Counted from the first letter of the stretch, positions 27,446 to 37,094 are shown. The stretch is DNA of 64,000 nt from Nocardioidaceae bacterium (GCA_009780515.1 WQZX01000009.1:1-64000), one strand, 5' to 3'. The notes: generated by a model from the sequence alone, not told the origin. Numbers and translations are program-made.

Positions 27446-27955
27446 TCAGATCGCGGCCAGCGTCGAGACCAGCCAATGGCCGCTCGAGCGTGTCATCGTG
27501 ACCAGGATCCGGCTCTGGTCGAGCTGGGGGCGGGACAGCCACTTGCTGCTCGAGGTCTGGTCGACGAAGAGCAGGACCCGCGCGGAGTCGCCGCTCAGGT
27601 CGAGCACGGACATCGTCTTGACCTGTGCGTCGACGACCGCCTGCAGCTTGGGTGCGGTGTGCAGGAGCGGCTTCTGGAGGTCGAGGTACTGCGACCTGGC
27701 GTCGCCGGTCAGCAGCGGCGTGGTGGCCCGCATGCCGGCCTGCAGCCGCCGGTAGTCGTAGGACAGCACCGAGGTGACGGCGTCGTCGGCGGCGCTGCGT
27801 ACGTCGGCCTCGTCGGTGTCGTGCGAGCGCTGCTGGTGCAGCCACCACTGGCCGGCGGCCACCACGGCGACCGCGACGACGAGGAGGATCGCGGCGATCG
27901 CCGAGGCGAGGCGGCCACGGCCGGTGGAGTGGAGGCGGGTGCGGGTGTCGGACAT
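27446..27955 (-). CDS. Mce-associated membrane protein
   Basis: 169 residues: a short basic N-terminus, one membrane helix (about 18-38, AIAAILLVVAVAVVAAGQWW) and an outer domain with SYDYRRLQAGMRATTPLLTGDARSQY, the hallmark of Mas proteins (Rv3492c/Rv3493c type). It ends with a beta-rich module (QSRILVTMTRSSGHWLVSTL) that appears in SnoaL/NTF2-like folds. These proteins are encoded after mceF in mce operons and are thought to stabilise the Mce transporter in the envelope. One base separates it from the next upstream gene. Confidence 0.88.
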   Translation of the reverse strand: MSDTRTRLHSTGRGRLASAIAAILLVVAVAVVAAGQWWLHQQRSHDTDEADVRSAADDAVTSVLSYDYRRLQAGMRATTPLLTGDARSQYLDLQKPLLHTAPKLQAVVDAQVKTMSVLDLSGDSARVLLFVDQTSSSKWLSRPQLDQSRILVTMTRSSGHWLVSTLAAI

Positions 27956-27956
27956 G

Positions 27957-28547
27957 TCAGGCCACCGGGGAGATGTCGGAGATCAGCCAGTCGCCGTCGA
28001 CCCGCTCCAAGGTGATCTGGAGGCGGTAGCGGCGGGTCGAGGGACCCTTGGTCGAGCTGTTCGTGATCGAGGCGTCGACGGCGGCGATCGCGACCGCGGT
28101 GGTGTCGGTGCTGCGCACCAGGCCGGCCTCGGTGACGTCGCCGTGCGAGACGCCGTGCGCCTTCTTGATCGCCTGCGTCAGAGCGCCGAGCGCCTTGGTG
28201 AACTGCTGCCGGAACCTGCCGGTCGACCGGTCGGCGACCCGGTTGAGGTCGCTGCCGATGTGCCGGTAGTCGTAGGAGGTGAACGCGACCGCGGCCTCGC
28301 GGGCGGCGGCCAGCGCGGCGGTGTCGCGCTGGTGGGAGGTGTGCTCGCGTCGTACGTCGCGCAGGGTCCAGCCGGCGGCCACGAGGGCGACCAGGAGGGC
28401 CAGCACGAGGACGGCGGCGAACAGGCCTCGCCCCGGCGGGGCCGCCGGGGGTCGCTCCTGCACCGTCTCCTGCACCGTCTCCTGCACAGGGTCCAGCTCG
28501 TCGTCGCTCATCGTCTCGCTCTCCGGTTCCGCGGTGTCCGAGATCAT
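27957..28547 (-). CDS. Mce-associated membrane protein
   Basis: 196 residues. The N-terminal cytoplasmic segment contains a three-fold VQET repeat, then a membrane helix (about 42-63) and an outer domain with AFTSYDYRHIGSDLNRVADRSTGRF, the same signature as in its neighbour. ATG 28547 has GGAGG seven bases upstream and overlaps the mceF stop (ATGA), so it is translated with mceF. It belongs to the pair of accessory proteins found at the end of mce4-type operons. Confidence 0.88.
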   Translation of the reverse strand: MISDTAEPESETMSDDELDPVQETVQETVQERPPAAPPGRGLFAAVLVLALLVALVAAGWTLRDVRREHTSHQRDTAALAAAREAAVAFTSYDYRHIGSDLNRVADRSTGRFRQQFTKALGALTQAIKKAHGVSHGDVTEAGLVRSTDTTAVAIAAVDASITNSSTKGPSTRRYRLQITLERVDGDWLISDISPVA

Positions 28548-29869
28548 CCCAGGTCCTCCTTCAGGATCAGGCCGCGCAGGTCGGTCGGGCCGACGACGCG
28601 GGTCGAGCCGGGTGCGACGGTGGTGCCGTCGCCGCTACGGCCGGGCCTGCCGGCACCGGACGTGGTGGTGTTGCGGAAGGACGAGCCGGGGCCGAACCCG
28701 CGCGGGTTGGGCCGGGGCAGCGGCCTGCTGGTCGGGTCGCCGGGCGGACGCGGCACGTTCGCGGCGCCTCTTACGTCGATCCCGCTGCTCGCCGGCTCGG
28801 CGCAGAACGCGTTGAGGTTCGCGCGCATCGACGGGTTGCCCGGCACCTTCGACAGCTCGCTGGACTGCGTCGGGGGCGTGCCCGAGGACTCGTAGCCGCG
28901 GGTGCAGACGGCCTGCGAGGTGTCGACGACGGCACCGAGGCGGGCGTAGCCGTCGCCGGGCTGGATGTTGAAGGTGCCCTGGATGATCCGGGGGAGCAGC
29001 ACCAGCTCGGTGTTCAGGCCGCGCACCCGCATCGGCTGCGCGACGATCTCGCCGACCGACAGCAGGTTGCCGAGCAGGACCGAGACCGACGTCGTGTTGT
29101 GCGACAGCAGCGTGCCGACCGCGCTCAGGGTGGCCGGCCCGTTCGCGAGGATCGCGGCGAGCTGCGGGTCGTTGGCCGCGAGGGTGCGGGTGAGCTGCTG
29201 CAGGCTGCGGCTGAGCGACTGGAGGTCCGGGTCGAGGTCGCGCTGGGTGCTCAGCACCCGCCGCCCGTCGCGCAGCAGCCGGGTGGTGCGCGGCAGGTCG
29301 CTCCCGAACGTCCGGCTGAGCTGGCGTGCGCGGACCAGCACGGTCGCGAGGTCCCGGCCGCTGTGGTCGAAGGTCCTGCCCAGCTCGGTGACGAGCCGGC
29401 GCAGCTGCTGCTTGCCGATGCTGTTCGCAAGCTGGTCGAGGTGCACCAGCAGCGCGGTCACCTTCGGCGGTGTCGTGGCGGCGCTGGCCGGCAGGACCTG
29501 CCCCGAGGAGAGGTACGGACCGTGGTCGCTGGGCGGGATGAGCTCGACGTACTGCTCGCCGACCGCGGACAGGTTGTCGACGCGGACCAGGGTGTCGGTC
29601 GGGACCTCGGTGCCCTTGTCCAGCTGCAGGTGCGCGCGTACGCCGTCGGGCGTGAGCTCGAGCGAGCGGACCCGGCCCACCGGGACCCCGCGCATGGTGA
29701 CCTCGGCGTTCGGGAAGATGCCGCCGGAGTCGGGGAGGGCGACGGCGACGTCGAAGGACTGGCCGAGGTAGCGTGCCGGGATGCCGACGTACTCGGTGCC
29801 GGCGACGATGACCGACACCACCGCCACGACGGCGAACAGCGCGATCCGGACGCGATGGGCCAGGCTCAC
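28544..29869 (-). CDS. mceF: Mce family protein F
   Basis: 441 residues; sixth Mce subunit. A single N-terminal membrane helix (about 7-27), then the MlaD/Mce domain (about 36-112; DSGGIFPNAEVTMRGVPVGRVRSLEL) that forms the lipid-carrying ring or tunnel, a long helical region, and a Pro/Gly/Arg-rich tail (PRPPGDPTSRPLPRP). GTG 29869 has GGAGG six bases upstream and overlaps the mceE stop. Together six Mce proteins form the periplasm-spanning channel over the YrbE permeases. Confidence 0.9.
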   Translation of the reverse strand: MSLAHRVRIALFAVVAVVSVIVAGTEYVGIPARYLGQSFDVAVALPDSGGIFPNAEVTMRGVPVGRVRSLELTPDGVRAHLQLDKGTEVPTDTLVRVDNLSAVGEQYVELIPPSDHGPYLSSGQVLPASAATTPPKVTALLVHLDQLANSIGKQQLRRLVTELGRTFDHSGRDLATVLVRARQLSRTFGSDLPRTTRLLRDGRRVLSTQRDLDPDLQSLSRSLQQLTRTLAANDPQLAAILANGPATLSAVGTLLSHNTTSVSVLLGNLLSVGEIVAQPMRVRGLNTELVLLPRIIQGTFNIQPGDGYARLGAVVDTSQAVCTRGYESSGTPPTQSSELSKVPGNPSMRANLNAFCAEPASSGIDVRGAANVPRPPGDPTSRPLPRPNPRGFGPGSSFRNTTTSGAGRPGRSGDGTTVAPGSTRVVGPTDLRGLILKEDLG

Positions 29870-31068
29870 CGGGCACCTCCCGCCCGCGGGCTCAGCAGCT
29901 TGCCGAGGCCGCCCACGATGTCGGGCAGGCCGAGCTGCTGCGCCAGCTGCTGGGTGAGCGCGCTGAGCGGCGACGTGGCCGACGGGCTCGCGGGGGCACT
30001 CGCAGGGGTGCCGTCGGGTTGGAAGGGCTGGTTCGGCCCGGTCGTCGTCGGGGCGATGGCGGCCAGCAGCTGGTTCAGGCCGATCACCACGCTGCCCTTG
30101 AACGCGCCGTACGCACCCGAGAAGGCGGGCACCGCGGTGTCGGCGAACGGGTAGGTCACCAGGAGCGTGAGGTTGCGCGGGAGCTGGTCGGCGACCTTGC
30201 CGACCTGCTGCAGCACCGGTGCGAGCGCCTTGAGGTCGGCGACCGTGTCGGCGGTGCTGCGCCGGACGAAGCCGGTGGCACGGCCGCTGAGCCGGTCGAG
30301 CCTGCTCAACGCCTTGCGGAGGTCGCCGACCTGGCTCGCCAGCACGCCGGTCGCCGGGTCGAGGTCGTCGATCGAGGTCGCGATGACCTTGTTCTGGGCC
30401 GAGAGGAGACGCATGAGGCGCGCGCTGCTGTCGATCGCGGAGAGCAGCGCGGGCCGGCCGCGGTCGAGCTGGCCGACGATCGTGTCGAGGTCGCCGAGCA
30501 GGTGGCGGGTGTCCTGCTCGTGGCCCTTGAGCGCGGTCGAGAACGCCTCGGTGATCGTGGAGAGCTGCTGCAGCCCGCCGCCGTTGAGCAGCGCGCCGAT
30601 CGAGGACAGCAGCTGCTCGACCTCGATGTCGTCGCTGGTCCGCGCGAGCGGGATCGCGCCGGTCGCACGCAGACTGCCGCTGCCGTGCGCGGGCGGCACC
30701 AGGGCGACGTACTTCTCGCCGAGCAGGCTGGTGCTGCTGATCGTCGCCACGGTCTGGGACGGGAGGTGCATCGAGTCCGAGACCTGCAGCGTCGCGCGGG
30801 CGACGTAGCCGCTGCTGCCTCGGGCGACGGTGATGTCGGTGACCCGCCCGACCGGTACGTCGGCCACCCGCACCGTCGAGTTGGGGACCAGGTCCAGCGC
30901 GTCGCGGAACTCCGCGGTCACCGTGTAGGTGTGGCTGCCGCCGGCCGCGCCGGGCAGCCGGGAGCGGGTCACGTCGGGCAGCGCCCGCATGCCGAGCACC
31001 ACCACCGCGCAGGCGACCAGGCCGACCCCGACGGTCAGCAGGAGGGCGCGGGCGCGCGAGCTGATCAC
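29866..31068 (-). CDS. mceE: Mce family protein E, possible lipoprotein
   Basis: 400 residues. The N-terminus (MISSRARALLLTVGVGLVAC) fits a lipobox L-V-A-C, as expected for the E subunit (LprN-like) that is anchored by lipid, although hydrophobic residues after the Cys also allow a plain membrane helix. The Mce domain follows at about 47-122 (LDLVPNSTVRVADVPVGRVTDI), then a helical part and a Ser/Ala/Pro-rich tail. GTG 31068 has GGAGG six bases upstream; both ends overlap neighbouring genes by four bases. Confidence 0.9.
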   Translation of the reverse strand: MISSRARALLLTVGVGLVACAVVVLGMRALPDVTRSRLPGAAGGSHTYTVTAEFRDALDLVPNSTVRVADVPVGRVTDITVARGSSGYVARATLQVSDSMHLPSQTVATISSTSLLGEKYVALVPPAHGSGSLRATGAIPLARTSDDIEVEQLLSSIGALLNGGGLQQLSTITEAFSTALKGHEQDTRHLLGDLDTIVGQLDRGRPALLSAIDSSARLMRLLSAQNKVIATSIDDLDPATGVLASQVGDLRKALSRLDRLSGRATGFVRRSTADTVADLKALAPVLQQVGKVADQLPRNLTLLVTYPFADTAVPAFSGAYGAFKGSVVIGLNQLLAAIAPTTTGPNQPFQPDGTPASAPASPSATSPLSALTQQLAQQLGLPDIVGGLGKLLSPRAGGAR

Positions 31069-32117
31069 CGGCCACCTCCCGCGGACGACGGCGTCTTCGG
31101 CACCGAGGAGGGGCACAGCTGCGGCAGGCCGGCGCCCTCGAGGATCTGGCACAGCGTTGTGTCCGGGTGGGCCAGCAGCGGGGTCAGGTCGACCCGGGCG
31201 TCGAGCACACCGGTCTTGAGGTTGGCCGCGCCGAAGATGTTCTCGGTGCCGATCGGCGCGAGGTCGGCGATCTCCATCAGGTCGCGGCGGCGGTCGACCA
31301 GCGTGGTGGTCAGCCGCTCGAGCAGGCGTACGTCGACGGTGAGCCGGCCGCCGTTGCGTCGTACGAACCCGCGGACGACGTGCGTCGTGGCGGCCAGACC
31401 GTGGATCGTCGCGGCGAGCTGGGCGTGCTGGTGGGCGAGGTTGGTCGTGACGCCCGAGAGGTTGCGCTCGAAGGAGCGGATCGCGCCGTCGCTGCCGGAC
31501 AGGGCGGTCACGAACGTCTGCAGCTGGTTGATCGTGCCGATGATGTCGCTGCGGCTGCGGCCGAGGGTGTCCAGCGCGCTCGCGAGGTCGGTGAGCGTAC
31601 GCCGCAGCGTGGTGCCGTTGCCGTCCAGCGCGCGGCCCGACGTGGCGACGAGCTGCGAGAGCGCCCCCTTGCGGTTGGCGCCCTTGGGTCCCAGCGCGGT
31701 CAGCAGCCGGTTGAGCTGGGCGGTGACGTCGTCGAGCTCCATCGGCGAGGCGGTGCGGCTCTCGCCGAGGTGCGCGCCGTCGGCCAGCCGCGGCCCGGAC
31801 AGCCACGGCTTGGTGAGCTGGACGTAGCGGCTCGACAGCAGCCCGGGCGGCACGATCACCGCGCCGGTGTCGGCGGCCGCCGGCGTGCTCTCGTCGATCT
31901 TCATCTCGACCTCGACGTGGTCGCCCTCGTCGGTGATCCTGCTGATCCTCCCGACCGGTACGCCGACCATCCGCACGTCGTCGCCGGGGTAGAGGCCGAT
32001 GGTGGTCGGGAAGTCCGCGGTCACCGTGATCGTCGGCTGGTGGCGCTCGACCAGCCACACCGCGACGGCGGCGACCACCGCGACGGCGAGCACGAGCGCG
32101 AGCAGGCGGCGGATCAC
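31065..32117 (-). CDS. mceD: Mce family protein D
   Basis: 350 residues. Membrane helix 4-22, Mce domain about 29-107 (TTIGLYPGDDVRMVGVPVGRISRI, then VIVPPGLLSSRYVQL), followed by a long alpha-helical region with LNRLLTALGPKGANRKGALSQL typical of Mce D proteins, and a C-terminus with two cysteines (LCQILEGAGLPQLCP) likely to form a disulfide. GTG 32117 overlaps the mceC stop. Part of the presumed lipid importer; its role is structural within the channel. Confidence 0.91.
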   Translation of the reverse strand: MIRRLLALVLAVAVVAAVAVWLVERHQPTITVTADFPTTIGLYPGDDVRMVGVPVGRISRITDEGDHVEVEMKIDESTPAAADTGAVIVPPGLLSSRYVQLTKPWLSGPRLADGAHLGESRTASPMELDDVTAQLNRLLTALGPKGANRKGALSQLVATSGRALDGNGTTLRRTLTDLASALDTLGRSRSDIIGTINQLQTFVTALSGSDGAIRSFERNLSGVTTNLAHQHAQLAATIHGLAATTHVVRGFVRRNGGRLTVDVRLLERLTTTLVDRRRDLMEIADLAPIGTENIFGAANLKTGVLDARVDLTPLLAHPDTTLCQILEGAGLPQLCPSSVPKTPSSAGGGR

Positions 32118-33091
32118 TTCTTGCCACCCCCGCGCGTGTCGATCGGCACGAGGCCGGCGAAGGTGCCGTCGAACCAGCGTCCGTTGCCGGTCAGGTTGAC
32201 GAAGTAGCGGAGGTACGGCGCCAGCAGCCGCAGCGACTCGTCGAGGTCGTCCTGGTTGCGCCTCAGGACGCCGAGCACCGTGTGGAGGTCGCGCAGCCCG
32301 GGGGTGATCTGCCCCTGGTTGTCCCTGATCACCGCGCGGATGGTGCGGGTGAGGCCGGTGGTCGTGCGGAGCAGCGCGTCGATCACCCGCTCGCGCCGGA
32401 CGAGGGTCCCGGTGATCAGCGAGCTGTTGTCGATCAGCGTCACGAGGTCCGTCGTACGGCCGGCGAGGGTGGCGGCGATCCGTCGCGTCTGCGCGAACAG
32501 CGTCTGGACCTGCTGCTGCCGTCGGGACACGACGCGGCTGAGGTCGCCGAGCCCCGTCGCAGCCGTGCGTACGTCGGAGGCGCCCGGGCTGATCGCGGAG
32601 GTGACCGTGCGCAGGGCCTGGGTGAGCACCTTCGTCTTGATCGGGGTGAGCTCCCGACCGGCACCGAGGATCGCGTCCGTGACGCTGAACGGTGTGGTCG
32701 TCCGCGCCAGCGGGATGGTCGACCCGTCGGCCATCGAGCCGGTGCCGCCGGGGGTGAGCAGCAGGCTGCTCTGGCCGAGGAGCGTGTCGAGGCTCAGGCT
32801 GGCCGTCGTACGGTCGCCGAGGCGTACGTCGGTCTGCACGCTCATGTCGACCAGGGCGTGGTCGCGCTGGACGTGGACGGCCTCGACCCTGCCGACCGAG
32901 ATGCCGGCGATGCGCACGGGATCGCCGGGGGAGATGCCGGCGACGTCGGTGAACTGCGCGTGCAGCGTCTCGCCGCCCCCGGAGAACAGCGATCCCAGCG
33001 TGGACAGCCGGAACGACGCCGTCAGCAGCACGGCACAGACCGCGATCGTGACGATGCCGATCGTGCGCGCGTTGCGGGCCGGGGCGATCAT
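32114..33091 (-). CDS. mceC: Mce family protein C
   Basis: 325 residues. ATG 33091 (MIAPARNARTIGIV) overlaps the mceB stop and gives the usual short cytoplasmic N-terminus before the membrane helix (about 11-29). The Mce domain (about 41-118: FTDVAGISPGDPVRIAGISVGRVEAV, LLGQSSLLLTPGG) is followed by coiled helices (RRQQQVQTLFAQTRRIAATLAG). No unusual features; slightly shorter than neighbours. Confidence 0.91.
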   Translation of the reverse strand: MIAPARNARTIGIVTIAVCAVLLTASFRLSTLGSLFSGGGETLHAQFTDVAGISPGDPVRIAGISVGRVEAVHVQRDHALVDMSVQTDVRLGDRTTASLSLDTLLGQSSLLLTPGGTGSMADGSTIPLARTTTPFSVTDAILGAGRELTPIKTKVLTQALRTVTSAISPGASDVRTAATGLGDLSRVVSRRQQQVQTLFAQTRRIAATLAGRTTDLVTLIDNSSLITGTLVRRERVIDALLRTTTGLTRTIRAVIRDNQGQITPGLRDLHTVLGVLRRNQDDLDESLRLLAPYLRYFVNLTGNGRWFDGTFAGLVPIDTRGGGKK

Positions 33092-34113
33092 GCGCCGCAG
33101 ATCCCCGTGCTCGGGCCGTACGGCGGGATGGTGATGGGCCTCGTCGAGGAGCCGAGGTCGACCTGCAGGCCGATGCCGCAGTTGTAGAACTGGAACCACG
33201 AGCCGTACTGCGCCGACCGCATGATCGCGTTCAGCTTCACCGGCAGCAGGTTCAGCTTCTGCTGCAGCACGCCCCTGTGCGTCGCCAGCCGGTGGGCGGT
33301 CGCGCGCAGGCCGCGGATGGTGCCGGCCAGGTAGGGCCGCGATCGGGAGAGCAGTGTCGAGGTCGCACCGGCGAGCCGGTCGATGCCGGCGAGGGCGTCG
33401 ACGATCTGGGTGCGGCCCCGGGCCAGACCGCCGGTCAGGTCGCGCAGGTGGGAGATCAGCTCGTCGAGCGGCCTCGATCTCTCGTTGAGCGTCGTGATCA
33501 CCGAGGTCAGGTCGCGCACGAGCACGTCGATGGTGGCGTCGTGGCGGGCGATGGCGTGCCCGAGCGAGCCGGTGCCGTCGAGCAGGGAGGCGATGGTGCC
33601 GCCCTCGCCCTGCAGGGCCTGCACCAGCGACAGCGACAGCGCGTTGATCGACGACGCGTCGAGCCCCTGGAACAGCGGCTTGAAGCCGTTGAACACCGCG
33701 GTCAGGTCCAGGGCCGGGCTCGTGTGCGACTCGGGCAGGGTGGCGCCGGGTGCCAGGCGGGTGCCGGTGAGCGGCACCGTCAGGGCGACGTACCTGTCGC
33801 CGATCAGGTTGCGGTAGCGGATCGCGGCGGTGGTCGCGGTGGTCATCTCGACCGAGGTGTCGACGGAGATCTGGACGTCGGCCTGTGCGCTCCTGGTCAG
33901 CGACACCGACCTCACCCGGCCGACGCTCACCCCCGCGAGTCGTACGTCGTCGCCCGGCTTCAGCCTCGTCGCGTTGCTGAACACCGCGGAGTACGTCGTC
34001 GTGTGCTCGCCCTGGAAGCCCTCGATCGTGCGCGCGAGGAACGCCGTCAGCAGTACCGTCACGACCGTGAAGAGCGTCAGCCGGACGAGCGACCGGCGGA
34101 ATCCCGACCTCAT
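33088..34113 (-). CDS. mceB: Mce family protein B
   Basis: 341 residues. Membrane helix about 10-29, Mce domain about 36-115 (NATRLKPGDDVRLAGVSVGRVRSV and RYRNLIGDRYVALTV), helical region with NERSRPLDELISHLRDLTGGLARGR, and a C-terminus with two cysteines (FYNCGIGL and GICGA). ATG 34113 has GGGAGGG eight bases upstream and overlaps the mceA stop. The B subunit sits second in the operon as in all mce loci. Confidence 0.91.
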   Translation of the reverse strand: MRSGFRRSLVRLTLFTVVTVLLTAFLARTIEGFQGEHTTTYSAVFSNATRLKPGDDVRLAGVSVGRVRSVSLTRSAQADVQISVDTSVEMTTATTAAIRYRNLIGDRYVALTVPLTGTRLAPGATLPESHTSPALDLTAVFNGFKPLFQGLDASSINALSLSLVQALQGEGGTIASLLDGTGSLGHAIARHDATIDVLVRDLTSVITTLNERSRPLDELISHLRDLTGGLARGRTQIVDALAGIDRLAGATSTLLSRSRPYLAGTIRGLRATAHRLATHRGVLQQKLNLLPVKLNAIMRSAQYGSWFQFYNCGIGLQVDLGSSTRPITIPPYGPSTGICGA

Positions 34114-35375
34114 CCCAGCGGCCCTCCCATCAGCAGCCCGACGAGCGGGTTGGTGCCGGTCGCGGGGTGCCCGGGGAGGCCGTCGAGGCTGTTGATCGGG
34201 GTCTCCTGGTCGAGGCCGCGGAGGCTGTCGAGCTCCTTGGGCACCGGCGGCCACGGCACGGTGCCCTTGCCGTTCTTGGGGATCACCGGGCAGTAGGGGC
34301 CGTAGGCGCTGAGGTCCAGGTCCTTCGGGGCGTCGACGCCGGGCTTGTAGGCCCCGCGGCTGACCGAGACGAACAGCCGCGCCTTGAGGTAGGGCCCGTC
34401 GTCGAAGACCGCCTCGAGCCGGTCGGTGGCGAGCGTGATGCCGCGGATCGTGCACGCCAGCTCGGGTGCGTAGTGGCTGAGCATCTGCAGCAACGGCCGG
34501 CTGACCGCGACCACCTCGACCGCGTCGGGGCCGACGCGGTCGACGAAGCCGCGGGCGAGGTCGGCGAACCGGCCGGACGACGCGAGCAGCGCCCGCAGCT
34601 GCCGCTGTCGGCGCGTCAGCGTGCGGGCGGTGACGTCGAAGCTGACCAGGCTGCTCAGCAGCGGTCCCGCCGCGCGGCGGTAGGAGTCGCTGACCCGGCC
34701 AACCAGCCCGGCGTCGCCGACGACCAGCGGGATGGCCGGCCGCAGCTCGTGGGCGAACCGGGCCGAGTCGGCGAGCGTGTCGCCGATCAGCCGGCCGCGG
34801 CCGCGGACGGCGGTGGCCACGTTGGACAGCGTCGTCTCGAGGTCGGCGGGGGAGATCGCGGTGAGCAGCGGCTCCAGGTCGTCGAGGACGGTGCGCGTCT
34901 CGATCGCCTCGGAGGTCCGGTCGCGGTGGAGCACCGCGCCGTCGGCGAGCCGGGCGGGCGACGGCTCGGCGGGCAGCGTCAGGTCGACGTACTTCTCGCC
35001 GAAGATGGTCTTCGGCAGGATCTGGGCGGTCACGTTCGCGGGGATCAGGGAGAGCCGGTCGCGGTCGATCGCCAGGCTCAGCACGGCACCCCTGCCATGA
35101 CCGGTGGCGCGGATCGAGGCGACGCGACCCACGATGACGCCGTCGAGCTTGACGTCGGCGCCGGTCGACAGCTGCGAGCCGGCGCGGTCGACGTCGAGCC
35201 GCACGTGCGCCGGGTCGTCGAAGGCGTGGGTGAACACCGCGACGCAGGTGGCCAGCAGTGCGAGCACCAGCACGATCGCCAGGACGCCGAGGGCGCTGAG
35301 CCACCGGCGCGTGTAGAGCGTGGCCAGCAGGCCCCCACCCGGCGCCTCGTCGACGTACGGCGACGGGCGGGTCAT
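34110..35375 (-). CDS. mceA: Mce family protein A
   Basis: 421 residues. N-terminal cytoplasmic stretch, membrane helix about 28-50, Mce domain about 57-137 (STGADVKLDGVIVGRVASI, KTIFGEKYVDLTLP), helical region, and a C-terminal part with FDDGPYLKARLFVSVSRGAY and PYCPVIPKNGKG, which matches Mce4A-like proteins. Overlaps yrbEB by four bases. Likely the first Mce subunit of a steroid or lipid import system; the adjoining fadE-fadD genes support an Mce4-type assignment. Confidence 0.92.
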   Translation of the reverse strand: MTRPSPYVDEAPGGGLLATLYTRRWLSALGVLAIVLVLALLATCVAVFTHAFDDPAHVRLDVDRAGSQLSTGADVKLDGVIVGRVASIRATGHGRGAVLSLAIDRDRLSLIPANVTAQILPKTIFGEKYVDLTLPAEPSPARLADGAVLHRDRTSEAIETRTVLDDLEPLLTAISPADLETTLSNVATAVRGRGRLIGDTLADSARFAHELRPAIPLVVGDAGLVGRVSDSYRRAAGPLLSSLVSFDVTARTLTRRQRQLRALLASSGRFADLARGFVDRVGPDAVEVVAVSRPLLQMLSHYAPELACTIRGITLATDRLEAVFDDGPYLKARLFVSVSRGAYKPGVDAPKDLDLSAYGPYCPVIPKNGKGTVPWPPVPKELDSLRGLDQETPINSLDGLPGHPATGTNPLVGLLMGGPLG

Positions 35376-36208
35376 CCCGCGATCCTGACCGTGTCGGACG
35401 CTCCCCAGAACGCCAGCGAGATGAAGAAGTCGCTGACCGTGACGAGCACGATCGCGGCTCGGACCGCGCGACCAACGGCGATGCCGACGCCGCCGGGCCC
35501 GCCCTTCGCGGTGAAGCCGTAGTAGCAGTGCACCAGGATCACGATGACCGCGAAGATCAGCGCCTTGACCAGCGACAGGAGCACGTCGGCCGGCGGCAGG
35601 AACAGGTGGAAGTAGTGGTCGTAGGTGCCCGTCGACTGCTGGAAGCTCCTGGTGACGATCAGCCGCGTCGCGAAGTACGACGAGAACAGGCCCGCCAGGT
35701 AGAGCGGTACGACGGCGATCAGCCCCGCGATCACCCGCGTCGTGACCAGGTAGGGGATGGGCGGGATCGCCATCACCTCGAGCGCGTCGATCTCCTCGGC
35801 GATGCGCATCGAGCCGAGCTGGCCGGTGAAGCCTGCCCCGAGCGTGGCCGACAGCGAGATGCCGGCCACCAGCGGTGCGATCTCGCGGGTGTTGAAGTAG
35901 GCCGAGATGAAGCCGGTGAAGATCGAGGCGCCGATGTCGTCGAGGCCGGCGAACCCCTGCAGGCCGACCTCGGTTCCGGTGAAGAACGAGAGCAGCAGGA
36001 TGATGCCGAAGGTGCCGCCGATGACGGCCAGCGCGCCGGTGCCGAAGGACGCCTCGCCGAGCAGCCGCCACACCTCCTTGCGGTGGGCGCGGAACGCGCC
36101 CGGAACCGCGACCAGGGCCCGTGCGTAGAACAGCAGCTGGTGGCCCAGCGACGACAACGCGTCGCTGACCCGGTAGAGGGAGTCGCCCACCCGCGAGGTG
36201 CTGCTCAT
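35372..36208 (-). CDS. yrbEB: YrbE/MlaE-type ABC permease B
   Basis: 278 residues of the MlaE permease family with about six membrane helices. The conserved EEIDALEVMAIPPIPYLVTTRV loop (the EExDAL motif contacts the ATPase) and GFTGQLGSMRI are clear. It pairs with YrbEA to form the inner-membrane part of the Mce transporter. The ATPase (MceG) is not in this window, as usual for mce loci, where one distant ATPase serves several. Seven bases separate it from yrbEA. Confidence 0.93.
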   Translation of the reverse strand: MSSTSRVGDSLYRVSDALSSLGHQLLFYARALVAVPGAFRAHRKEVWRLLGEASFGTGALAVIGGTFGIILLLSFFTGTEVGLQGFAGLDDIGASIFTGFISAYFNTREIAPLVAGISLSATLGAGFTGQLGSMRIAEEIDALEVMAIPPIPYLVTTRVIAGLIAVVPLYLAGLFSSYFATRLIVTRSFQQSTGTYDHYFHLFLPPADVLLSLVKALIFAVIVILVHCYYGFTAKGGPGGVGIAVGRAVRAAIVLVTVSDFFISLAFWGASDTVRIAG

Positions 36209-36215
36209 GGCCGGC

Positions 36216-37094
36216 TCACGGCTGCGCCGGTCCGAGCTGCATGTAGATCGAGGTGATCACGAAGTTCGTCACGAACAGCGCGGCGAAAGCGATCACCACC
36301 GACTGGTTGACCGCGTCGCCGACCGCGCGCGGGCCGCCCTTGACGGTCAGCCCGCGGTAGCACGCCACCAGCGCGGTCATCAGGCCGAAGACCACCGCCT
36401 TGATCTCGCCGACGAGGAGGTCCTGGATCGTGGCGATCGTCCGGAACGAGGTCACGAACGCCCCGGGCGACCCGCCCTGCACCAGCACGTTGAAGACGTA
36501 GCCGCCCACCACCCCCACGACGCTGACCAGCCCGTTGAGGAGCACGGCCACGACGACGCACCCGAGCACCCGGGGTACGACGAGCCGCTGGATGGTCGAG
36601 ATGCCGAGCACCTCGAGCGCGTCGATCTCCTCGCGGATCGTGCGGGCGCCCAGGTCGGCGCAGATCGCCGTACCTGCCGCTCCGGCGAGGAGCAGGGCGG
36701 TGACGATGGGGGAGGCCTCGCGGATCGTGGCGAGCGCCGACGCGGCGCCGGTGAAGCTCTCGGCGCCGAGCTGCTGAGTGAGGTTGCCGAGCTGGAGCGC
36801 GATCACGGCGCCGAACGGGATCGAGACCAGCATCGCGGGCAGCACCGAGACGAACGCGATGAACTCGGTCTGCTGGACGAGCTCGCGTGTCTGGAAGGGC
36901 GGCTTGAACAGCAGCCGCAGCGTCCGTCCCGAGAAGACGACCAGCCCGCCGACCGCGTCGACCAGATCTCCGAGGCGGGTCGCGGGGCTGGTGGTGGGGC
37001 GCCTGGTGCGCGGCGGCGGTGCGGGCAGCGCGGCGACGACGTCCTGCCACGTCTGCCCCTCGGGCGCCCCCGACGGGCGTCGCGCTGTCACCAC
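36216..37094 (-). CDS. yrbEA: YrbE/MlaE-type ABC permease A
   Basis: 292 residues, first gene of the mce operon. The N-terminus is a soluble Pro/Arg-rich leader (1-42), then MlaE-type helices with QTEFIAFVSVLPAMLVSIPFGAV, GTAICADLGARTIREEIDALEVLGI and a final KGGPRAVGDAVNQSVV loop. GTG 37094 is preceded by GAGG with six bases of spacing. It diverges from the acyl-CoA dehydrogenase genes across a 277-bp control region holding two copies of a shared operator. This mirrors yrbE4A/fadE26 in mycobacteria. Confidence 0.92.
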   Translation of the reverse strand: MVTARRPSGAPEGQTWQDVVAALPAPPPRTRRPTTSPATRLGDLVDAVGGLVVFSGRTLRLLFKPPFQTRELVQQTEFIAFVSVLPAMLVSIPFGAVIALQLGNLTQQLGAESFTGAASALATIREASPIVTALLLAGAAGTAICADLGARTIREEIDALEVLGISTIQRLVVPRVLGCVVVAVLLNGLVSVVGVVGGYVFNVLVQGGSPGAFVTSFRTIATIQDLLVGEIKAVVFGLMTALVACYRGLTVKGGPRAVGDAVNQSVVIAFAALFVTNFVITSIYMQLGPAQP